A DNA stretch of 64,000 bases from Eudorina sp. 2006-703-Eu-15 (Eukaryota > Chlorophyta > Chlorophyceae > Chlamydomonadales > Volvocaceae), in NCBI GenBank assembly GCA_003117195.1, contig BDSI01000038.1, positions 682,001-746,000 on the forward strand, in the 5' to 3' direction. The first letter of the stretch is position 1. Each line of letters starts with the position of its first letter. The notes beneath the pieces were generated by a model. That model was not told the origin of the DNA and searched no databases. It was given only the letters and a program-made list of their open reading frames with translations. Positions 36,201 through 48,676 of this stretch are shown here, piece after piece. Both the position numbers and the translations under genes were made by a program.

Positions 36201-39200
36201 TCACGACCCTCAACAAGAGGCGCTTTCTTTGAAGTGACGAATCGAAGGGCAAGCCGCAGGACTCGCATTTTCGCACTCAAGGCAGCTTACACGGGAGCCA
36301 CTGCCTAAGTCCCCGTGTTGTGGTGCGCCGACTGACGCTGCCGCTCCCTCCCCGCCCCCGCCCCTCCCTCCCTGCTCCCGGACCTCCCTCCCTGCCCCCG
36401 CCCCTCCCTCGCCGCCCCCGCCCCTCCCTCGCCGCCCCCCTCCCTCCCCGCCCCCGCCCCTCCCTCCCTTCCCCACAACCCTCCTGTGCCACGTATCGGT
36501 TCCCCAATCCATACTCCCCACAACCCGAAGACCACGGGCACCGCCATCTCGGTTCGTTGGGCGGATCCGGATCTGCAGCAGCGAAAGAAGAAAGCCATGG
36601 ACGACGCAAATGCGGACAACCGGATGGTGGGTGCATCGTGCATGCCTGGAGATGGGGATAGAGATGGGGCTTGGGCTTGGGCTTGGGCTGGGCATGCGGA
36701 TCGGGGATGGGGACGGGGCGTCGACCTTACCCCTGTCTTCCTCGCCGTTATCATCCGCATTTGCTCCCCCCTCCCGCCTCCCCCTGTCTGGGCTGTTTCT
36801 TTTTAACCCCCTCCCCCTCTCCCCCCCTCGCTTGCTCTCCTCGCACGGCAGCTGTTCTTCGCGAAGGTGCTGCGCTCCACAACGGAGGACGACGTGCGGC
36901 GGCTGTTCTCACGGTTCGGCAAGGTGCACGACGTGAACCTGTTCCGGGCCTTCCAAGGCGCACCCACCACCAAGGTGGGGTTCAGCTCGTGTGTGTGTGG
37001 GGGGGGGAGGGGCAGGAGCCGGGGGCGTGGGCAGGATGGGGGGGCCGGGGACGGAGGGAGGGGAGCTGGGGCAGAGACGGAGGAAGGGAGGGGCAAAAGG
37101 AGGGAGAGGCAGGAGTATGAAATGATGGACGCGTCGTCGGGGGCCTGAATGGGTGTATGCAGCGCAACGCATCCTACACCTCTGCAATGGTGCCCGGCGC
37201 CGCCCCTTGCCCGCATACAAGGCACTGCCCGGTGCCCGCCACGTGAAGCACTTCGCACTGAAGTCCACACCGACTGACTCCCGGCCCCCGCCCTCACCCC
37301 CTGCCCCCTTCCGCGCCCAGGGCTGCGGGCTCGTGACGATGTCGCAGCACGCCGAGGCGGTCGCCGCCATCGCGGCTCTTGACGGGAAGCACGTTTGGGA
37401 GGGCATGGATCATCCAATGGTGGTCAAGGTGAGGTGGGCAGACAGACGGGGGGCGCGCCGGAGGGCGGGCTAGTGGGCTGGCGGGCAGGGGGGCGGGCAG
37501 GGCGGCAGGGCGGGGTGTTGGTGGTGGATGGGGCGAGTAGTATGGTAAGCTGGCAAGGGCCACCCCAGCTCATCATGACCGTGCGGGCAGCGCAGACCTA
37601 CTGACGGTACCGCGCTCCGAGCCGGAAGGTCCTTCAACCGCAAACTACGCCGGGGGTTGCTGGCACCATGCGATGTGCTGCGCCGTGTTGTGCTGTGCCG
37701 TGCTGTGTCCTGCTGCGCTCGCTGCAGTGGATGGACACCGCCCTCCAGCGCCGCCGCCGGGAGCAGCACCTCGCCAGCATCCGGCAGCCGCTGCCCTCCA
37801 CCAGCATCGGCGGACTGCTACGGGGGGGTCCGGTGGCCCCTAACTACCAGCCCGCGCAGAGTGAGACCGGGGGCCGGCGGGGGCCGGGGCCTTGTACGGA
37901 GGTAGAGAAGGGGCGGGTGGTGATGGGGATGGATATGGGAGAGGGAGTGGGAGTGGGAGGGGCAGCAGCGAGCTCGTGAAATGCGGACAGCCCCGTCGAG
38001 CGGTCGCTGGTTCCCGGAATGTATGACTGGCGGTGTGTGTGTGTGGGGGGGGATTGACCAGGTCGCGCTCCACAACCGCCTGTATGTGTGTGTATGTATG
38101 GGCCGCATGGGGCATACATGGCGGGGCAGGCCGGTGCCCACCCGCCCCCGGCGTGTGCCGCCAGCACCGCCGTCGTTCTGGGATCATCACCGTGCCGGCT
38201 GCCTCCCTGCCCCCCGGGGCCCCGCTGGGCCGCCCCACAGTGGGCGGAGTCTCCGTCGTCATGTCGCCCGCGGGAGCGGTCGGGGGAATGGTGGGCCACG
38301 TCGCCGCTGCCGCCGGCGGAGGCGCCGGGTCGGGATTGACCATCGTTGCGCCGCCAGGGCCAGCCGCCGCCGGCCCGGCGGCGACGTCATCCGTGGCGGT
38401 GACGGTGGCGGCGGCGGCGGCGCCGCCGCCGCATCATCACCTAGCAGCGGTCAGCGGCGTCAGCACGATGGGCATGGAGATGGGAGGGCCCGGGACAAGC
38501 GGCGGCGCCGGCGGCGGCGGCGGCGGCCTGGCAAGCTTCCCCGGCGCCGCCGCCGCCGGCGGCCTGACCGCCTTCGCTCCCGACGCCTTGGAGCCGCTTG
38601 AGACGCCGCCGCCGGGCTGCGACCCGGACGTGATCAAGCTCTTCGTGGGAAACATCCCCAAGAGTTGTACGGAGGAACAGTTGCTACCGTTGTTCCATTC
38701 AGTTGGCAAGGTGGTTGAGTTGGTTATCGTGTACGACAAGGTGACGCACGAGTCCAAGGGCTCGGCGTTTGTGTGGTACGGCACCCGCGAGGACGCGGAG
38801 CGGGCCATCTCGCAGTTCAACCTGCGGCACGTGTTCCCCGACCCCACCGGGGCTCAGGACCGACCCCTGGTGGTGCGGAGGGCGAAGGCGAGGAACCGGA
38901 TGTTGATGTCGGCACCGCCGGGCGTGTTTGCAGCCCCCGGGGCGTTGATGCAGGTGCGCGGGGGCCGGCGGGCGCAGGGACCCTGCGGGAACCCCAAGGG
39001 GGAAAGGACGGGGGAAAGGACGGGGGAAGGACTCGGGGCGAGGGTTTGGGTGTCAGGGTTGGAGGTGCGGTGGGGTGGTTGGGTGCAGCAGAACAAGCGC
39101 CGCCCAAGGGCCACGCCAAGGGCCACGCCCAGGCGCAACGCTGTGCGATGCTGTGCTGTGCTGCGCTGCGCTGTGCTCTGCCGCGGCCCCCTCCCTTACC

Positions 39201-40536
39201 TGCCGGCCTCCCCTGCCGTACCGCATTTGACGCCGCCCTGCCTCCCAACGGCCGCCCCTCCCCAGCCGGTGACGCCCCCTCACGGACCTCCCGCTGGTTC
39301 GCGAGACATCGGAACCCTGTCTGGAAACCTGAACCCTCTTGGCTCCGGAGCCCTCCCGGTCTCGTCTGAAACCCCCAGCTTGTCCTGTCCCGCCCCCCGA
39401 ACTCTCCCCTGGACAGCTGGTACCTAACAAACCATCTCCCGGTTAACAAACCCCCCTCGCGCCCGCGACCTTTCTTCGCCGCAGCCGGTCCCTGGGAGCC
39501 TCACCTCCCACTACTACCAACCGCTATTGGGGATGGGCGGCGGGGGCGACGGCGGCGGTGTGGTGCACGCTGGCGGCGGCCTGTCAGTGGCCTCCCTGAC
39601 TGCGGGCATCGAGGGGCTCCAGCTGGTGGACAGCTCAGCGCTGGGCATGAGCGTCGGGATGGGGGCCGGGGGGCAGGTGCCGGACGTGGCGGCGGGCGGG
39701 CAGACAGCGGGGCTCGTGGCGCACAACCCGATGGCGGGCGGAGGCGGAGGCGGTCCTTCCCACGGCCGCGGAATGCAGGGCATCGTTGCCCTGGCGCCGG
39801 CAGGGCTGTACGACACGTACGGCACAGGTACGGCACAGTGTGCTGTGGTTCTACTTGGGGCGGACTCAGGTGCGGGCTCAAGAGCTTTTGTTCGCCTGGG
39901 GAGGGAGGGAGACAGGGGATGGCGCTCCGGGCGCTGTGCCCCGAGTGTTAACGCCTCTGCCCTCTTAAGTCGCTTTGACCCCACCCATCCGGATCCAGTG
40001 CGGGCAGCGCTGTCCCCCGCAGCCTTCCCCCCACCATCACCGCCACCGCCACCACATGGTGCTGTGCTGCAATGGCGGCCACGTCCGCGGCTCCCCCTCC
40101 CCGCGCGCCACCCGCCACAGGCGACGCCTACCTCGCAAGTACGGAGTACGGCGCCTCAGGCTTCCAAGCCATCGCCGCAGCCGGCGGTGCCGGCGGCAGC
40201 TATGCCGTCATGTTGCCGACCACGGGCAGCTTTGGCGGCGGCGGCGCCGCCGCCGCCGCCTCGCAGTGGGACGCCGCTGCCGCTGCTGCCGCCGCCGCCG
40301 CGGTGACGTCGGCTGGCGGGGCCGGCGCCCTGCCCCTGACGATCTCCATCTCCTTGTCACCACCTCAGCTGCAGGCCGTCAACCAGCACTTGTACAGCGT
40401 GCAGACCGTGAGTGGGGCCACGTTGCAGCTGTCCGGGGGCGCGGGGGGCACGTTCCAGTTGCTCGTCAGTGGCAGCCGGGCGCAGGTGGGTACGGCCAAG
40501 CACTTGGTCGCGACGATTGTGGGCGGCGCCATGTGA
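33279..40536 (+). CDS. RNA-binding protein: four RRM domains plus C-terminal KH-like module
   Basis: Exons: 33279-33422, 34058-34215, 34557-34652, 35178-35282, 35838-35900, 36531-36626, 36852-36974, 37321-37428, 37728-37860, about 38163-38953, 39485-39827, about 40021-40536. RRM1 spans exons 1-3 (RLFVGSVPRTAVEATLRSYF, SRGCAFVSY, LEVRFAKNH). RRM2 follows (QLFFSRVPLGLK-EDEILPLF, SKGCGFVEM, ISVRWADPD). RRM3 starts LFFAKVLRSTTEDDVRRLFS and includes GCGLVTMSQ. RRM4 starts KLFVGNIPKSCTEEQLLPLF and includes KGSAFVWYG. RRM spacing resembles CELF/Bruno proteins. The linker before RRM4 is Gly/Ala-rich. The C terminus (PLTISISLSPPQLQAVNQHL, VSGATLQLSGG, FQLLVSGSRAQVGTAKHLV) has a KH-like pattern. The first exon called opens at an acceptor (CCGCAG), so the true start lies upstream and was not found. 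Likely role: post-transcriptional control; target RNAs unknown. Confidence 0.88.
36072..36150. repeat. Perfect palindrome, 39-bp arms, 1-nt spacer
   Basis: Left arm 36072-36110 begins TCCGTCTGTGTTGGGAGG and ends GACTGGCTCCAG; after a single G the right arm 36112-36150 is its exact reverse complement. It lies in the intron between exons ending 35900 and starting 36531 of the RRM gene. Confidence 0.9.
36345..36475. repeat. Pyrimidine-rich CCCGCCCCTCCCTC tandem tract
   Basis: Head-to-tail CCTCCCTCCCCGCCCCCGCC-like units, in the same intron as the palindrome and near the acceptor at 36530. Confidence 0.75.
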
Positions 40537-43500
40537 TGATGCTGAGTAGGGTGGAGGAGGGTGGAGGAGGAGGAGGAGGGTGGGTGGAGGAAGGGGGAGG
40601 AGGAAGAGGCCCGGCTGGCTTTGGAGCAGAGGCTGGCGGCATGGGAGGCGTCAGCATCATCGGCGGTAGCACGTGGGGTGGAGGTGTGGCGCAATTTCAG
40701 CTGTAGCACGCATGAGGAGGAGGTGAGGGAGGCGGAGGCGGCGGGGGGCGGTGTGGGAGGAATGATACGACAGGAGCGGTTGCGGGCATTGGGCATGATG
40801 TGGGTGGGGGGCATCCTGACGGGCTGCAGTACTGGAGGCAGCAGTGGGTGCATTGCATCGGAAGAAGTATCGGGTGCTGCGCTGTGTGGTGCTACCGCAC
40901 GCTGTGCTGTGCTGTGCATGCTGCGCTGTGCTGTGCTGTGCCGCGCCTTGTCGCACTATGCTGTGCTGCATGGCCAGGTATGGCTTGCCGGCGGATGGGC
41001 TGGGTCGTTTGGCGGTTGCCGTGGCTTCGATTCATGTCCTGCGGTGGGAGGTGGAGGTCTCCCCCGCGAGGCTCAACTTTGCCGACTGGTTGTGGGTGTA
41101 GCGGCGGTGGGGTTGCTGATGTTGGCGGCGGTCAGTGATCGGGGTGATGAGGGCGGTGATGAGGGTGGTGATCGTTTAGTCGACCTTTCGAGGTTTTTTA
41201 TATCGATTACAGGAGAAAATAAATATTAAGGATGGACCAAGCACGGGGCCGGAATTCGCATTACGTTGCAACCCAAGGTCTCGACGGTTATTATGGTATT
41301 GGTGGTTGGCCGTGCCCCGAGCGAGCTGGGGTGGCAAGCACCAAACAATGACGCACTCAAACTGAGCCCCGAGCTGCTGCAGCTCGGTTTCGTGAGATCG
41401 GTTCTGTCCGGCTGTGGCGGCTGGCGAGGGTGGTTTGCCCAGGTGGTTAGCTGTTGTCTTGTCATGGCCGTTGGGGCAAGGTCGTTGCGTTGCGCATTGA
41501 CGCTCATTAGAGGCGCAGGCCGAGCCCGGCAACGCCGGCGGCCGTTAGGTGGCGCGATGGAAAGGCCCGGCGAGCAAGTCGCGAGCGGTTGGTTGCTCAT
41601 AGCGGTTGTAGATTGGAAGTTGGTAGTTGGTATTTGGAAGCTGCATGTTGGATTGTGCATGTGCCTTCGATTAGCATAACTTTGCTTCGTGCGAACTGTT
41701 GTCTTCCTGCAGTTTTGGGCCGCGCCCAAAGGCATGAGAGCAGCGAGCGTGTCCTCGCTGGTGGGCGGTGGACGCGGTGGAGGCGGCGGCAATGAATAGG
41801 CAAGATCTGTTTCCCACCCCTCGACCCTCTGAGGCGAGGGGTGGCCTCGGTGGTCCGTCCGATGACCAATAGTGCAGTGCACGGCAGCCGGCTGACCACA
41901 GCAGCCGGCGGCGCCCAATTGCGCGTTGGGGTGGGTGGTGCGCACGAGGGTACCTACCACCCGGGGAGGTGTGGTAGCCGGGGCACGGGTGGTTTGGCGC
42001 GGCTGCCATCGTCGGCGGGCAGACAGCGGGGGCGTGGGGTTTGAGCGCCAATGTTGGGAGCACTTCGCAATTAGGAAACAAGTGGGATCGGAGATTTGCT
42101 GAGGTGGACTGACTTCGGAAGCGAGCCGCTGTGAGCATGTGCACAGGGCTGGGGATTTGGGGCCGCAGGCGCGGAGGGGGGCGAGGCGGCGGCCGCGCGG
42201 TCGGCACCGCCGCTCTCGCTGTTGTGGGACGCAGCATTGATCGAGGCTGTACGGCACGCCCTGATCTATGGGTCTCGGCATTTCCCGAGGCTGTACGGCA
42301 CGCATTATCCCGAGGCTGTACGGCACACCGCGATCGATCTAGAAGGAAGGCCTGGGGGCATGCAGGGCAGTTCCGGTGCCAGGACAGCATCGTGCTGGGG
42401 GGGCCGGGGCGGGGGCGCGTTGCGCGCTGCATCTGGGCACGCGATGGGCGTTGTCCTGCATGTACGGCAATATCTGGGAGTAAGCATGGCTCGGCAATGT
42501 CGATGTCGATTGCGCTGCCGTTGGGGCTTGGAACGGGTCTCCCCGTTGGGGCTCTAGGTGCTGTACGGCCGTGGCGCTAGCACTGTCAAACTCATTTGGC
42601 CGCTGTGATGTGGGTTACGCGGTGCTTCACGAGCCGCTGTGCCGATGCATGGTGCTAGGTGCGCGTCGTGTGGTATTATCACTTACTCATGTCGTACCGA
42701 GTCTCCTGCGGGAGGAAGAGCCGGCGCGATTTGGGGTGGTTCCGCGTCCGTTCCGTGGCCCCGTCAGTACACTGCGTGCGAAGAACTGCTCTCCCGGGTG
42801 TGATGTACGGGTGTGATCGTACGGGATCCATTTGACCAAATATCCTGCTCCGTGAACATCTGCGGTGTGTGGTGTTTGGTTGTTTGTTTTTTCGCCGGAC
42901 CGCGCGGATAAACGGGAAGGAGGACCCGGCAAATTGAGGCCGTAGCGGACGAGCCTTGCCAAGGAAGCGTTGGTTTTGGGGCCTAGCTTTCATTTGCGTT
43001 ACGTCCCCAACATCATCTCGTGTTTTCAACATGATATTTGAGTGGGGCAAGCATGCTTTGGCCATCTCCGGACTGCGTTTTCGGGCGTGCGCGCGAGGTT
43101 TGGGCAGTGGGCTGTATCCTAAAGGCGGAGTGCCCAAGACGGGCTCGTCCATGCGGCTCCGCATCCGCATCCGCATATCACATATACATATCTGCCAACT
43201 TGCACAGCTTCGCGGTACACAAACGCCAATGTTCCTTCTGATAAGGCCGGGCGAATCGGTTTTGGGTATGGTGTCCTTACTTGTGGCCTTTCACGCTGCC
43301 CATCTGCGAGGTGTTGTGTTTTGTGTTTAGTTTTCGTTTCCTTCCCCATTGAGCAGAGCAGGCTCAGTAGGAAGGCTCCGGAAAAGCTGCGAGCGGTGTG
43401 GTGAAGTGTGCGAGTGCAATGCCGAAGCTGAGGACGCGAGCAGATCTGTCGGCCGCCGACCTGAATTGATCCGATCCAACGTTTTCAACTATGTTATACC

Positions 43501-46066
43501 CTCAATAGGTGGAGTTGTGCTTTCGAGGCCCGGGGGCATCCTCAATCGCACAAACGCGGTTTTCTGCTTGCTCGTCTCGAAATCGAGTTCAGTCAGTAGG
43601 CCGTGTGTGACACCGGTGGGGCCCTACGTTGCCGGAGACACGGTCGCGGCCTTGTACGTCGGAAGTACGGCACGCGGGTTCCGACGTCGATTAGGCCGGA
43701 CGCGCGCGCGCAGTCGGTGGTGGCGGTGGTGGTGGTGGCGGGGGGATGGTGTGGGGGCTTTCCTTTGCGCGGGCTGAGCGTCCGCTGGACTTGATCTCGA
43801 CGTGGGCGGCCAGGCATGTTTGTACGACAGTACGGCAGTGCAGTGGTTTGATTAACGATTGAGGGAAAGTGAATGATTTAAGGCCGGAGAAAGATTGAGC
43901 AACGAGCAACTGAATCGGGGCTTGTTCGTGACCTCGGCTGGATCTGGGTCGCCCCCACTCGCGCTGGCAGCGCTCCTGGCTTCCCACCCGCACACAGTCC
44001 ACCTCCACAAATGTCGCGTTGCGTAATGGACGTCGGACCAAAGTTTCAGATTGATGCTCATGACGCATGAGCGTCCACGAGTTCGTTTTCCCAATATATA
44101 AACATATATTATTGTTCCGGTATAAACATGTTGTTGGGTGCGCAAGGCTGTAGCGGAGTGCGCCGGGCGGGGGAGAGGGCCCAGCCCAGCCCGCGGGCGA
44201 TGCCGCCTCGTGCAGCCTGCGGGCATTTGAAACCCCGGACGGGTCGGCCATCGGTGCGCCTCCCGGCGTGGCGGTCCGGGCCGGTGCTTGCGGGGATACG
44301 GAACGGCAGAAGCCTTGCCGTTGGATGGCTTCGAAGATGTACGGAGCCGTACGGATGCCGAATATAATCCTTAGAGGGGGCCATGTGGTGGAAATAGGTT
44401 CCCTGCCCTGGGCTGTGGGTCGTTACTGTGGGCCTGGTGAGCAGGGGCTGGTGGGCAGATTGCAGCTGTCGGACAGCTGTCCTGAACATCAATATCCGTG
44501 GCCGGCTGGCCGGCCGGCTTGCTGGGTGGTTGGGTGGTTGAAGAGCTGTTAGTGGTTGAGTGAGTGAGGTCCATGAGGTTGCAAGGGCGAAGGGGCCTCC
44601 CCATAGCGGTGCGGTGGTGGTGCGCGTAGGGCCACAGCGGAAACCAAACGCAAGTTTAAGGCCGAGCGCAGTTCGACGGAGCAGAACACACGCACCTACC
44701 CGTACACGGACGTGTTACCTGACCTGCGGCGGAACGGAGTCTGGCCGCGCGGGTGTGTGCGGGGAACTGCAGCGGGATCACGAAACACGTCAAGGTGTCG
44801 CCACGCTCGCTCACTGCGTCGCGCGGCGGACGTGACGTCATGGGCTGGTAAGCCATGGCGCGCGAGAGTGCGGTACGTTGCAGTACGCTGCAGTACGTTG
44901 CAGTGGCAGTGCAAGGACAAGCTGCTGCACGAGCTGCCTGGTCGGTATGCGGCTCTTGATCTGGGTCGGCACGGAAAGGGCAGGGCGGGGAGGGGCGGGG
45001 AGGGGACACACGGCCGGCGTGTGGCCGTCAGCTGCGGTCAGCCGGGGCCACCGCGTCGGGGATGTTGCGGGTCGCCGTGGCTGGCCTTACTGCTGGGGTT
45101 CGACTGAGTGATGTCCACTGGTCGAAGCTCTCTTTGTTTGACCGTTGGTACGACTGGTCAGCTCCAGGATTTTGAAGGACGTGCGTGGAGGGCGACTCCA
45201 GGATTGCAGTGTGTGGCGAGGCTACGGCTGTCGCCGATGACCCGCGGGGTCCACTGTAACACCATTAAATTATTAAATAATAATTGTACACAGTTCTACG
45301 CCCATCGTCATTCCATCCGCACTTTACTTCTCCGCATAAATAAATGGCGTTGACGATAATGTTGCGGACGACCCTTCCATGGCCACTCGCCGTCTTTTAC
45401 GGAAGTGACGTTGGCAGCGATGTTGGACAGTCTGCATGTGTTTTATGAGTTGGCCGTACACCTCATATTTATCACTCGGTCGAATTCTTCCTTGCAAACT
45501 GTAACTGGATGGTCACACCAGGTCGTACGTTCCGGCATTGTCCCTCGGGTCCGGCTAACGGATCCGGCGCATCGACCATCAAGCAAACATGCAAAGGCGT
45601 TCTCAGGCCCATTATGACGTCCTTGCATCTAGTCTTTGCCCTTTTCTCGTCACGGTTTTGGTAACGGTACCTCAGGTGCAGACAACGTCCCACATTGGCA
45701 CAGCTTTCAAATCAAAGAAATCATGTTGGATACTTAGTGAAGCGAGGCAACATGTCATACAGATACCCTGGATGTTGACACTATGGTCTGAAAGGGTTCC
45801 TGCTGGGGTTATACTCAAGAGCCTTACATTACATTCCGATTACAAACTGACGTTGTATATTGCTTAATTATATGAATGACATGTCTCGCACTTGCTTTGG
45901 GCACCGGATTAACCTAGAACGGTTGCCGCGGTCGTCGACGGATTTTGCATCCCACCCCAACTGCATACTTTACAACAGTACATCCTGATTGGGGCGCGCA
46001 ACGTTTGAGTACCGGGCAGGGACAGACCCGTTCTGCAGCACCTTTTGGAGCCCATCACTCGCAACG
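40537..46066. other. Stretch between the RRM gene and VPS15, no supported gene
   Basis: The first few hundred bases are presumably 3' UTR of the RRM gene (purine-rich GGAGGA tract at 40550-40610). A CGAGGCTGTACGGCAC unit occurs three times at 42243-42322, and GCAGTACGTT/C-type repeats at 44872-44902. A 366-codon minus-strand frame at 41226-42326 has Pro/Arg/Thr-rich composition and no domain. A diverged relative of the 27407 motif may lie at 45240-45262. The last stretch holds the VPS15 promoter. Confidence 0.55.
42243..42325. repeat. CGAGGCTGTACGGCAC repeat, three copies
   Basis: Copies start near 42243, 42289 and 42311 and are followed by different bases; partial tandem duplication. Confidence 0.7.
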
Positions 46067-47268
46067 ATGGGGAACGTGCTAGCTCAACCTGTGCGAGTGC
46101 CCGTGGATCCTCTTGCGGACCTGCCTGGTGTGGTGCTCAAGGACACCCTGGGTGAGCCTGACCGCGCCAGTCGCCGGGCGGCTGCTGGTCCGCCCCACCT
46201 CTGGGGGCCCGCCCACTTCCTCACCCCTGCACCAACCGAACCTGATCACGTTGGGATCCTCCCGGATCCTCCCTTCTAAAGGTCAACAACCGCACCCTGT
46301 CCTCGCTTCCGTTGTCCGTTGTCCGCATTGCCCAGCAGCCCCCCTCCCCGCCCCTTGACCTCTTAGCAGCTGATAAACCCACACGGGCACAGGCCGTCAC
46401 ATGCCAGCCGCAGCCGAGTCTCGCGCACCGGACCACAGCCAGCGGTCGGCCGTCCGGCAGCCGCCCGGAAGCTGCCCGCTTGTGCTGGCCCTGTGCGGCG
46501 CCCCACGTACATACAGCGCTGCATGCACAGCGCACCGCGTGCGCAGCGCAGGCAGCACGCGCAGCACGAAACGCCGCCGCGGGGGCCTGGCGCCTGCGGA
46601 GCGTGCGGTGGGGCATCCCGGGCCCCACGGGCTGCTGCCCAGCGGAGCAGGGATGGGATGCGGCGCGTTGCGAACCGTGATGTCCCCCCGTAGCCTTCCG
46701 CGCAGGGGCTGCTTAGCCAGTGCCCCTGACCCCTCTGCCTGACCCCGCTGCCTGACCCCGCTGCCTGACCCCGCTGCCTGACCCCTCTGCCTGACCCCTC
46801 TGCCTGACGCCTCCGGCACACTCCGACCTGGTGCCTCTGTTCGCGGAACGCGGACTCGCCCGGGACCTCCCCCGGGACCTCCCCCGGGACCTCGCCCGGG
46901 CCGGTTGTGTCCGCGGCTGGCGGGCGGGCGGGCGGGCGGATGCCTCCAGGCGGCGGCCGCTTCCTGAAGACGCTGCTGTGCCTCCACGACAGCGGCGGCC
47001 TGGCGGTGGTCAAGGTGCGGCGGGGGCAGGGCGGGGTCGGCAAGGGGGTCGGGGGGGAGCCAAGGGGTGGCAGGAGGCGTAGGTCGTGGCAGGGGGCGCA
47101 GGGGTTTCGGAGCCGAGCTGCCGCCCAGCCAGGGGCCCCCGCGCCTCATGAGGTGATCCGGGGTTGGGGCTGGTGGCTGTGGCCGCCCAGCGCATGTCCG
47201 CCGGGAATGTGTCGCGCCGGAGTCCGACAGGGGACCTTGGACCCCTTCCCCCTCCCCCCTCCGATCCG

Positions 47269-47317
<49 letters not shown>

Positions 47318-48613
47318 CAATTTAAATATGTCTATCAATTTCCTATTTCCCCCCCCCCACCACACACACACCCCTGCTTGGGGGAACACCGTACCGGGCG
47401 CAGGTGTACTTCAAACGGCCCGATGCGGCCGCCACGGGCCTGGAGCCGTACAAGCAACAGCTCGCGGCGATAAGGTACGGCAGTTTGCTGTACGGCGGTG
47501 TGATGCGGGCGACGTGGGCGCAGGCAGCGGTGCGCTCCCACCCCGGGGGGGCGGTGCGGGCGACCGAGTGAGGCGGCAAGGGGGGGAAGGAGGGGGCGGT
47601 GCAGGCCTTTCAGGCCGGGGCTGCCACCCTGCTGGTGGCGGGGCCGGGGTCCCTAGCACCACCACCTTCCGGGCGACCAGGCCTGGGTGGGGGGCTGGGG
47701 GCCAGGGTCAGGAGGCGGGGGCCTGGGGACCCCAGCGGGAGACGAGGGGCGCCTTGGCGGATGGACGGAGCCCCAATGATGGGGCAGCTGGCAGTAGGGG
47801 AGAGGGAGGGGACCCTGTCCGCGGAAGCACAGTGCGGTCGGGGGGCGGGGGCGGGGGCAAGAGGCGGAGGCGGAGGCGTGGGGTGCTGTAGGGACTGGTG
47901 GACCAAGAGGGTCTGCGCTGGCTAAGGGGGGGGCGGGCGGGGGCCGTTTGAGCGATCCTCTGTGGGCGCATCGTCAGACGCAGCCGGCGGCGCTACGGGG
48001 ACGTGGCTGCTGCCGGTCGGCCGCCGGCTGAGGCTCGATGGTGCCGCTGTCCTCGTGTCGCGGCTGCACTGCCGCCAGTGCCGCCAGTGCCATCACGCGG
48101 GGGTGCGTCCAGGCGGCCACAGAGCTGGGGCCGCCGCCGCCCCGCCTCCCGGCCGCCGCGGCTGCTACCCCGGCCGCTGCGCCGCGCCCCCCCCGGGCTG
48201 TTTCTTTTTCACCCACCCCCATCCCCCCGCCGCCGCAGGAATGCGCTGGCGGTGCCCTCGGTTCAGCACGCCTGGCCGTGGCAGGCCTGGGTGGAGAGCC
48301 AGTACGTGGGCTACCTGGTACGGCAGCATCTCGCGCAGAATCTGTACGACAGGCTCTCCACGCGGCCCTTCATGTCCAAGCTGGAGAAGGTGGGTGAGAG
48401 GCGCGGGGGCGGGGGGAACAGGGTTGGAGCGGAGAGGCAGGGGGGGAGAGTAATTGATAAAAGGAAGAAAACCCGAAACGAACCTGAAACGAGCGGCGAG
48501 GCGGGGGTTGCGCCCAGCCCGGCCCGCTGGGGCCCGCTGTCGCGCCGCTGTGCCTCGTGTGGGAGCCGTGCGGGTAACACGGCTGCTGCTACGGCCGCCG
48601 GCACTGCTGCTGC

Positions 48614-48676
<63 letters not shown>

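Noticed and set aside
41226..42326. 366-codon minus-strand open frame
   Set aside because: Pro/Arg/Thr-rich with no domain, lies in the 3' flank of the plus-strand RRM gene, and long chance frames are common in GC-rich DNA.
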